Below are positions 1 through 5,127 of a DNA stretch of 5,852 nt, piece after piece (the stretch's first letter is position 1; every line of letters begins with the position of its first letter). Source of the stretch: Chloroflexota bacterium. Its GTDB lineage: Bacteria > Chloroflexota > Dehalococcoidia > Bin125. The stretch is from contig JAPPBK010000228.1 of NCBI GenBank assembly GCA_026705105.1, positions 1 to 5,852 of the forward strand, written 5' to 3'. A model generated the notes under the pieces. The model had not been told where the DNA came from. It saw only the letters and a program-made list of their open reading frames with translations, and did no database searches. The position numbers and the translations under genes were made by a program.

Positions 1-32
1 GGCACGCCCTTGAGAGCGGAGGCCTGACATGA
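1..32 (+). other. Probable 3' end of an upstream gene, frame unresolved
   Basis: The first bases probably hold the end of a preceding gene. Two + strand frames are open from the window edge. One stops with TGA at 25-27, one base before the next start codon. The other stops with TGA at 30-32, giving an ATGA overlap of the kind seen again at 983-986. Only eight or nine codons are visible, so neither frame nor product can be decided. Confidence 0.4.
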
Positions 33-445
33 GCGCGATCATCCTCGGCAAGACTTCGGAGCTGTTGCTCGGCGTCAGCGTCGCGAACAAGGTCTTGTTC
101 ACCGGCGAGCTGTCGGGCACCGACGCCATATCGCTCCAAGAGGCGCACAGCGTGAGGCCGATCCCCGGAGGGCGCGGCGTGGCGGGCTCGCAGCAGTCGG
201 GCTTCGAGACCAACACGATGACGCTGTCGTGCGACTCCAACTCGGTGCACGACCCGATCCTGCGCGGCCAGAACACCCGGCGGCTCTATTTCACGTTCCG
301 GCCGGAAGGCGACGGAACGAACTTGCCGCAGTACATCGGCGAGGCCGTCGCGACCATCTCGCTGGCAGCGTCGCTCCAGCCCGACCAGTGCAGGTGGCAG
401 GTGCAGCTCGCCGTGGACGGCGATGCTGTGCTCAGCAACCAGTGA
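29..445 (+). CDS. Small beta-rich virion protein, possibly tail tube
   Basis: This is a complete 138-residue protein. The ATG at 29 follows a good Shine-Dalgarno site (GCGGAGG, 16-22) with a six-base gap. No signal peptide or membrane segment is evident. The second half alternates polar and hydrophobic residues in short strands. It contains an RRLYFTFRPEG strand (about residues 84-94), then IGEAVATISLAASL, and ends in a QVQLAVDGDAV strand. A glycine-glutamate turn followed by paired strands and a closing 'DG' strand is reminiscent of tail-tube proteins of siphovirus type (lambda gpV/HK97 tail-tube fold). That is pattern resemblance, not a demonstrated match; a head decoration protein is the main alternative. 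The gene opens a same-strand run of structural genes leading to the capsid gene, which supports a virion role. A tail-tube gene upstream of the capsid gene would be unusual. Confidence 0.5.
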   Translation: MSAIILGKTSELLLGVSVANKVLFTGELSGTDAISLQEAHSVRPIPGGRGVAGSQQSGFETNTMTLSCDSNSVHDPILRGQNTRRLYFTFRPEGDGTNLPQYIGEAVATISLAASLQPDQCRWQVQLAVDGDAVLSNQ

Positions 446-452
446 GATTCCG

Positions 453-986
453 GTGAGCGAGCCACTCGAAGGCGACAGGCAGCCCGGCACCTGCCAGCTG
501 CGGCCGCACGTGCGGTCGACGCAGAGCAAGCGCAAGGCCGCGCGGCTGCAGTTCGTGCACGAGACGCTGATGCGGCACCCCGGCTGGCTGATGGTGCCGG
601 TCAAGGTGCAGTTCGAGTACATGGTCGCGAAGGGCTACGACAAGGGCATCAAGACGTACGCCGACGACCTGAAGTTCCTGCGCGAGACCGCAGGCACCGA
701 CAACAGGTACGGGACTGGCACCCCCGGCCTGTACGAGGCCTCGACGATGCTCCGTTCCGAGCTCAGGCGGAGGTTGGAGCTCGAGGGCGAGGACCGCGAC
801 GACGCCTCGACGGACCGGCTGATGCTGGCGCTCTTGGACAGGGTCTGGCCTAAGACCGGCCTCTCCGAAGAGGTCCAGGAGACCGTCCGCGCAGCGCTCG
901 ACGAAGAGCTGCAGGGTTGGGCTGTTAGCGCGGTAGAGTCTGCGGCAAGCGGCGGCAACGACATTGAGGAGGGCTCCGCGGCATGA
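453..986 (+). CDS. Hypothetical phage protein, helical, upstream of scaffold candidate
   Basis: I do not recognise this 177-residue protein. I chose the GTG at 453, seven bases after the stop of the previous gene, with a weak AGTGAG site at 441-446. The alternative ATG at 423 would overlap the previous gene by 23 bases with no better ribosome site and adds ten residues. The N-terminus is basic (R17 to R31 region, with KRKAAR near 26-31). The middle, about residues 33-80, looks helical and aromatic, with a PGW turn. Residues 90-165 are charged and helix-forming, rich in Arg and Glu, and the C-terminus is acidic. A basic N-terminus plus helices would fit a small terminase subunit or an assembly factor, but no motif settles it. 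Its stop overlaps the next start (ATGA, 983-986), so translation of the two is probably coupled. Confidence 0.75.
   Translation: MSEPLEGDRQPGTCQLRPHVRSTQSKRKAARLQFVHETLMRHPGWLMVPVKVQFEYMVAKGYDKGIKTYADDLKFLRETAGTDNRYGTGTPGLYEASTMLRSELRRRLELEGEDRDDASTDRLMLALLDRVWPKTGLSEEVQETVRAALDEELQGWAVSAVESAASGGNDIEEGSAA
966..973 (+). promoter_or_regulatory. Ribosome binding site for the scaffold-like gene
   Basis: GAGGAGGG lies nine bases before the ATG at 983, inside the last codons of the upstream gene. It is a near-perfect match to the 16S rRNA anti-Shine-Dalgarno sequence. It makes 983 a confident start despite the four-base overlap with the preceding gene. Confidence 0.7.
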
Positions 987-1447
987 GCGACGAACCTACA
1001 ACCGAGCAAGGCGCGGCCGAGGTCGAGATCGACCCGGCGGTGCTCGCGCAGACCGTGCAGGAGTACGGCGCTGCGCTCACAGCCCTGTTGGGCGAAGACT
1101 ACGAAGACGTGCTCGACAAGCGCCTCGTGCGCATGCGCGACGGCACTGTCGTGTTCATCGGCGCGGAGCAGCCCGCCGAGGGCGAAGGCGGCGACGACGC
1201 CGGGGGTGAGGACGAGGCCGAGGCTGAGACCGAGCCTGTCGGCGCTGCGGCGGCCGAGCCCAAGCGGGGCAAGCCTGCTGCTGCTGCTGCTGCGGTCACC
1301 GCGGTGACGAAGCTGCCGAGCGCGTTCGCGGCCAGGCAGCCCGCGGCAGAGCCCGAGCTGACCATGGAGACCGTCGCCGGGATGGCGCCGAGCGACTTCA
1401 TGAAGAACCGCGACAAGATCTACGAGCTGGTTGCAGAGCCGGCCTGA
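983..1447 (+). CDS. Acidic alanine-rich protein, candidate capsid scaffold
   Basis: This 154-residue protein sits immediately upstream of the major capsid gene, with 28 bases between stop and start. The N-terminal part (about 1-60) looks folded and ends in a strand, RDGTVVFIGAEQP. Residues about 60-85 are an acidic Glu/Asp/Gly/Ala linker. Residues about 85-120 are rich in Ala, Pro and Lys, with a run of six alanines. The last 28 residues form a distinct predicted helix-turn-helix segment with MAPSDFMKNRDKIYEL. Phage scaffolding proteins are typically small, acidic, flexible, carry a C-terminal coat-binding helical segment and lie just before the capsid gene. All of these are seen here, so scaffold or assembly chaperone is my inference. 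No protease motif is visible. A head-tail accessory role is the main alternative. Confidence 0.7.
   Translation: MSDEPTTEQGAAEVEIDPAVLAQTVQEYGAALTALLGEDYEDVLDKRLVRMRDGTVVFIGAEQPAEGEGGDDAGGEDEAEAETEPVGAAAAEPKRGKPAAAAAAVTAVTKLPSAFAARQPAAEPELTMETVAGMAPSDFMKNRDKIYELVAEPA
1275..1292 (+). repeat. CTG trinucleotide repeat, six units
   Basis: Six perfect tandem CTG units lie in the linker of the scaffold-like gene. Read in frame they form GCT alanine codons, and with the following GCG they encode six alanines. Length change in whole units would keep the frame. Confidence 0.9.
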
Positions 1448-1460
1448 CCCGCGACAGAAA

Positions 1461-1469
1461 GAAGGGAGG
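1461..1469 (+). promoter_or_regulatory. Ribosome binding site for the capsid gene
   Basis: GAAGGGAGG lies six bases before the GTG at 1476. It decides the start of the capsid gene: the in-frame ATG at 1431 would overlap the upstream gene and would add 15 residues unlike the mature protein. The strength of the site fits the high expression expected of a capsid gene. Confidence 0.75.
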
Positions 1470-1475
1470 CCACAC

Positions 1476-2504
1476 GTGGCTGACTCACCTAATGCAAGGA
1501 AGGTGTTCTCCAACGACATCCTGTACAACGTGTACCGGATGAGCGTGTGGCTGAACATCTGCTCGAGGACTTGGGAAGAGGGGTTGCGCAACGCCACCAC
1601 CGTGGCAGTGCCCGAGCTCGCGCCCAACGTCACGGTCGACAACCCGACCGACGCGGACGCGCTCGTGGCCGCGCAGTCGAGCGGCTACAAGAAGGCCGCG
1701 ATCACTGCGCAGGACATCAAGCGCGAGCTTGTGCGCGCCACAGGCTCCATCAACCTGATGCACGTGCGCGAGTCGGGAGGCGGGCCGCAGATCGAGCAGC
1801 GGTTGAACGAAGAGACCGCGCAGGCGCTCGCGCTGAACCTCGACACGCAGATCGCCGCCGAGGTGGCGACGTCGAGCCACTTCACCAGCGCCAACAACAA
1901 CAGGATCACAGTGGGCACTGCCGGCACAGGCAGCGGCTCCAACTGGATCAGCCCGACGTTCCCGTACGAGCCCGGAGGCGCTGCCGCGTCGCGGGCCGAG
2001 GTGCTCGCCGGGTTCGCAGACTCGCTGCTCAACGCGAGGGTCTTGCTCGCCCAGAAGAACGTGACCGACAACGTCGTGATCGGCTCGGGCGCGCCTACTT
2101 CGGACCTGGTCGCCGTCATGCCCTACGGCCTGGCGCTCAACCTGGTGAAGTTCCTCCGCTCGGAGGGCGAGCTGATCGACCGCTCGAGCATCGCGGGCCA
2201 GGCGGCCATCGAGGCGGGCATCGCCAGCCTCCAGCCGTTCATGGGCCGCTACGCGGGCATCGACATCGTCGCCTCGGACGGGACCGGCGTCGCAGCCAGC
2301 GCAGCCCCGTGGCGGGCGTACGTGGTGCCCTCGGGCTCCGGCGCTCTGACCGCTGCGGCCTTCCCTCCGGAGGTCGACACGCAGCGCTACGGCGACGGCA
2401 CCACCGAGGGCCTCTACGAGATGCGGCGCACGGCCATCGGCCGCTGGGCCGCCAAGGTCCTGAGGCCCGAGCACATCGTGCGCATCGAGGTGCTGCAGAA
2501 GTAA
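1476..2504 (+). CDS. Major capsid protein, probable HK97 fold
   Basis: From the GTG at 1476 this gives 342 residues, a normal length for an HK97-fold capsid protein. The N-terminal arm (about 13-33) reads NDILYNVYRMSVWLN and is followed by an EEGLRNATTVAVPELAP segment, the type of extended arm and first strand seen in this fold. A long amphipathic helix region follows (about 75-125), containing RESGGGPQIEQRLNEETAQA. The C-terminal half has the A-domain-like pattern of an aromatic-glycine strand (GRYAGIDIVASDG), an alanine-rich segment (SGALTAAAFPPEV) and a closing strand, AAKVLRPEHIVRIEVLQ. It follows a scaffold candidate and precedes terminase and portal, which fits. No protease or delta domain is fused to the N-terminus. 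The exact capsid family cannot be fixed by eye. Confidence 0.8.
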   Translation: MADSPNARKVFSNDILYNVYRMSVWLNICSRTWEEGLRNATTVAVPELAPNVTVDNPTDADALVAAQSSGYKKAAITAQDIKRELVRATGSINLMHVRESGGGPQIEQRLNEETAQALALNLDTQIAAEVATSSHFTSANNNRITVGTAGTGSGSNWISPTFPYEPGGAAASRAEVLAGFADSLLNARVLLAQKNVTDNVVIGSGAPTSDLVAVMPYGLALNLVKFLRSEGELIDRSSIAGQAAIEAGIASLQPFMGRYAGIDIVASDGTGVAASAAPWRAYVVPSGSGALTAAAFPPEVDTQRYGDGTTEGLYEMRRTAIGRWAAKVLRPEHIVRIEVLQK

Positions 2505-2513
2505 TCGCGGGGA

Positions 2514-2529
2514 GTCGCGGCCTCGCGAC
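2514..2529 (+). repeat. Short inverted repeat after the capsid gene
   Basis: GTCGCG (2514-2519) pairs perfectly with CGCGAC (2524-2529) across a four-base loop, ten bases after the capsid stop codon. It abuts the larger hairpin at 2529-2559, sharing one base with it. Confidence 0.6.
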
Positions 2530-2559
2530 GGGGCGGCCGCCATTCGGGCGGCCGCTCCG
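2529..2559 (+). terminator. Strong GC-rich hairpin, possible terminator or attenuator
   Basis: Bases 2529-2541 pair with 2547-2559 in a 13-base-pair stem with one G-U pair, closing on the loop ATTCG. All other pairs are G-C. Each arm contains the palindrome GCGGCCGC. No run of T follows, so it is not a classical intrinsic terminator. It may still stop or pause polymerase, or protect the 3' end of the capsid message so that capsid is made in excess over terminase and portal. Confidence 0.45.
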
Positions 2560-2571
2560 CCAACCGCGGAG
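2555..2571 (+). promoter_or_regulatory. Hairpin covering the terminase ribosome binding site
   Basis: CTCCGC (2555-2560) pairs perfectly with GCGGAG (2566-2571) across the loop CAACC, burying the GGAG of the terminase ribosome site. Its left arm shares bases 2555-2559 with the right arm of the 13-base-pair hairpin, so the two structures cannot form at once. A translational switch is inference. Confidence 0.35.
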
Positions 2572-2580
2572 TGAGGCTAG

Positions 2581-3831
2581 ATGAGGCCACAGAACCGCAT
2601 CGTGTTCTCCGACGCGCAGGCCAACCTTGCGACGTTCGGCTCGAGGCCCGGCCGTTTCGTGCTGGTCTCCGGGCCGCGGCGCTGCGGCAAGTCTGACGCG
2701 GCTCTCGCAGGGTTCATGCAGTTCGCCGCGCGCGGGTTCTCCGGCGTCGACTTCGCGCTGGTCACGAAGACGCAGGCGCAGATGGACGGCGTGATGGTGC
2801 CGAAGGTGCGCGCCTGGGCAGGGCGCAACGGGCTCGAGGTCCAGGCGCGCGACAAGCGGCTCACGCTGCCGGACATCCACGGCGGCGCGAACACGTTCTG
2901 GCAGGTCATCGGCGCCGACGGCGTCGAGGCGGCGGCCAAGCGCATCCAGGGCTTCGGCATCGGCGGCGCCTACGTGGACGAGTTCACGAGGGTCCCTCCG
3001 ACGCTGGTCGAGATGATCTTGACGTCGATGCTGGAGTACGCGTCGTCCAAGTTCGTGGCGACCTGCAACCCAGAGGGCCCCGAGCACTGGGCGAAGCTCG
3101 ACTACTTCGACAAGGTGGACGACGGCACGCTCAACGGCGAGACGCACAAGCTCGAGATGGCGGACAACCCCATCTTGTCGGCCGAGTCGATCGCCGAGAT
3201 GGCGGCAGGCCTGACAGGCCCGTTCTACCGGCGGATGATCCTCGGCGAGTGGGCCGCGTCCTCCGGGCTGGTGCACCCGGTCGTGAAGTACGCGCCGCTG
3301 CCGAAGGACGCCCTCGTGCACCGCTACGAAGTCGCGCTCGACTTCGGGAGGTCCTCAGTGACGCACGCGGTGCTGGTCGCGTACCACCGGAACAGCTGGA
3401 CTGTCGTGGACGAGTGGGTGCACGACGGGCGCACGTCCGGGCAGATGGCAGTGGCCGAGCAGACCGAGCGCATCTTCGCATGGGCGACTGCGGCAGGCTC
3501 GCGGTCGGTCGCGGCCTGGGCGGTGCCCCCGGACGCGCACGGCCTCGCAGAGGGGATCGCAGGGCTCGCAGGCGGCTCGGTCGTCAAGGCGGTCGACAAC
3601 GTCATCTGGGGGATTCAGGCGCTCAACTCGAGGCTGGAGTCCAGGCTGACAGTCGACCCTCGCTGCGAGCACCTGAGGCGCGAGCTGGCGGCCTACCGCT
3701 GGGACGAGCGCGCAGGCGCGAGGGGCGACGACAGGCCCGACAAGACGAGCGCTGGCGGCGCGCACGGCTCCGACGCGCTCAGGTACTGGGCTGCGACAGC
3801 GCACGCGGCTGTCACAGGGCGAAGGCCGTGA
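2581..3831 (+). CDS. terL: Terminase large subunit
   Basis: This 416-residue protein is the DNA-packaging motor ATPase and nuclease, which docks on the portal and cuts and pumps phage DNA. The Walker A loop is GPRRCGKS (31-38), with the arginine-rich form typical of terminases. Walker B is GGAYVDE (128-134), with D133 and catalytic E134. The coupling motif is ATCNP (160-164). The C-terminal RuvC/RNase H-like nuclease starts at VALDFG (251-256, D254) and ends with HGSDALRY (395-402, D398). Between them, DPRC followed by LRRELAAYRWDE matches the usual terminase segment. The second acidic motif is atypical: VPPDAHGL (315-322) stands where DPSA is common. Start at ATG 2581 is supported by GGAGTGAGG upstream. 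Length is on the short side but both domains are complete. Confidence 0.95.
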   Translation: MRPQNRIVFSDAQANLATFGSRPGRFVLVSGPRRCGKSDAALAGFMQFAARGFSGVDFALVTKTQAQMDGVMVPKVRAWAGRNGLEVQARDKRLTLPDIHGGANTFWQVIGADGVEAAAKRIQGFGIGGAYVDEFTRVPPTLVEMILTSMLEYASSKFVATCNPEGPEHWAKLDYFDKVDDGTLNGETHKLEMADNPILSAESIAEMAAGLTGPFYRRMILGEWAASSGLVHPVVKYAPLPKDALVHRYEVALDFGRSSVTHAVLVAYHRNSWTVVDEWVHDGRTSGQMAVAEQTERIFAWATAAGSRSVAAWAVPPDAHGLAEGIAGLAGGSVVKAVDNVIWGIQALNSRLESRLTVDPRCEHLRRELAAYRWDERAGARGDDRPDKTSAGGAHGSDALRYWAATAHAAVTGRRP

Positions 3832-3848
3832 GATAGGATCGGACTGCT

Positions 3849-5126
3849 ATGACGAACACCGTTCTCGAGACGTGGGACGACGGGATGTCGACCGGGCGCG
3901 AGCAGAGCGTCTGGTCGGTCGGCGCGCGGCGCCCGACCGAGGCGAGGCAGGTGCACAACTGGCCGATGGCCGACGTGGCGCTGGACATCCCGCTGTACGC
4001 GTCCGACTTCGAGGAAGGCGCGCAGTACCCGCCCGACAGGGCGCAGGCCAGGCAGCTGCAGCTGAACACTCTGAGGCGCCTCGGCCGGGGCGACTTCACC
4101 GACTTCGTCGACGAGCAGCCGCGCGTCACGGTCAACTACTTCGCGCGGCTGGTCGAGGTGCTGTCCGCGCTGATGGTCTCGACGGAGCCGCCCGCAGACC
4201 TGTCAGACCAGATACAGCAGATGATCGCGGCCGAGCTCAAGTACGGCCGCGCGTACGTGCTCCGGCTCGACGACGCGCTGTTCGTCCCGGAGCCGCAGAA
4301 CGTCTGGGCAGCGGCGGAAGACCCGTCTGTCCGCTACGTCGTCTCGCAGTACGTGTCGGTTGACTCGCGGGACGGCGAGGCCGACCGGGCGATCGTCTAC
4401 ACCGTCAGCGAGGCAGGGGTCGTCGCGACCGACATCGGCCTCGAGCACGGCATCGTCGGCGGCAACGCAGTCCGCTTCGGGCAGGTCGCAGGCGAGACGT
4501 CGTTCACAGGCGGCTGGGCGATGGCAGACAGGCCGCCCGTCGACGGGGACTGGGGCACGTCTGCGTTCACGCAGCTGGTGCCGCTGGTGGTGCCGCTGTG
4601 CATGCGGCTGCACGGCATCCAGCACGTCCTGGACTACCACGAGTCGCCGACGCTGATCATGCCGGGCAAGCTCGCAGACGTCGTCCAGAACCTGAGGCCT
4701 GAGGGCGCGCCAGTCACAGACGACGCGATCGGCGCAGGGTTCATGCAGAGGCAGTCGCGGCTGGTGCTCCAGAACGACTCGATCTGGAACCCGAACGAGA
4801 ACGTCCGGCCGGAGTACTTGACCTGGGACGGCGGGCTCGAGGCGAGCTTCGCCGCGGTCGAAGTGCTCAAGGCCGAGCTGCGCATGATGACCGGCGTCCC
4901 TGCAGCTCTCGAGCAAGAGGGCGGAGACGTGCCCTCTGGCGCCGCTCTGCGCGAGATGTTCATGGTCCTGTACTGGACGGCCGGCCAGCTGCACTCTCGC
5001 ACGAGAGCGGCTCTAGAGGCCGTCCTAGGGCGCTCTGTCGATTGGGAGTCGCCGTTCGCAGAAGAGGCGGCGCCCGAGGCGCCCGAGACCGAAGTGCCGC
5101 GGCCCGACGACGAAGAGGGTATGTAA
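3849..5126 (+). CDS. Portal protein
   Basis: This 425-residue protein is called the portal, the ring at the capsid vertex through which terminase packages DNA. It starts 17 bases after terminase, the usual terminase-portal pairing. The segment around VNYFARLVEVLSALMV (about 97-112) followed by a helix and LKYGRAYVLRLDD (about 127-139) is the typical portal opening with a 'YG' strand. A long helix-rich stem region with EVLKAELRMMTGVPAAL (about 338-354) leads to PSGAALREMFMVLYWTAGQLH (about 361-381), the SG-AL helix found in SPP1 gp6-type portals. The tail (about 400-425) is acidic and proline-rich. The ATG at 3849 has only a modest AGGA site (3835-3838); ATG 3885 is a possible later start. Assignment rests on motifs plus context. 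Confidence 0.85.
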   Translation: MTNTVLETWDDGMSTGREQSVWSVGARRPTEARQVHNWPMADVALDIPLYASDFEEGAQYPPDRAQARQLQLNTLRRLGRGDFTDFVDEQPRVTVNYFARLVEVLSALMVSTEPPADLSDQIQQMIAAELKYGRAYVLRLDDALFVPEPQNVWAAAEDPSVRYVVSQYVSVDSRDGEADRAIVYTVSEAGVVATDIGLEHGIVGGNAVRFGQVAGETSFTGGWAMADRPPVDGDWGTSAFTQLVPLVVPLCMRLHGIQHVLDYHESPTLIMPGKLADVVQNLRPEGAPVTDDAIGAGFMQRQSRLVLQNDSIWNPNENVRPEYLTWDGGLEASFAAVEVLKAELRMMTGVPAALEQEGGDVPSGAALREMFMVLYWTAGQLHSRTRAALEAVLGRSVDWESPFAEEAAPEAPETEVPRPDDEEGM

Positions 5127-5127
5127 G

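Larger units (their letters stand above)
2505..2580 (+). other. Intergenic gap between capsid and terminase genes
   Basis: These 76 bases are the longest non-coding stretch in the window. They are very GC-rich and hold three inverted repeats in a row, described separately, plus the terminase ribosome binding site (GGAGTGAGG, 2568-2576). An 11-base unit, GGGCGGCCGC plus one base, occurs twice at 2531-2541 and 2546-2556. I see no promoter with recognisable -10 and -35 boxes and no small open reading frame worth calling. Confidence 0.85.

Noticed and set aside
423..452. ATG at 423 as start of the second gene
   Set aside because: It would overlap the upstream gene by 23 bases without a better ribosome site than the GTG at 453; still possible, but less likely.
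920..945. Promoter-like TTAGCG and TAGAGT boxes
   Set aside because: The spacing is too short for a standard promoter and the site lies within coding sequence; the match is weak.
635..1642. Long open frame on the minus strand, 335 codons
   Set aside because: It overlaps three well-supported + strand genes, its product is low-complexity Ser/Arg/Leu, and such shadows are expected opposite GC-rich coding sequence.
1485..3321. Two long minus-strand open frames opposite capsid and terminase genes
   Set aside because: Both products are rich in Arg, Gly, His and Asp with no motif, and they lie opposite genes with clear protein signatures.
4994..5007. Perfect inverted repeat CTCTCG-CA-CGAGAG
   Set aside because: It lies inside the portal coding sequence, the loop is too short for the full stem, and nothing links it to regulation.
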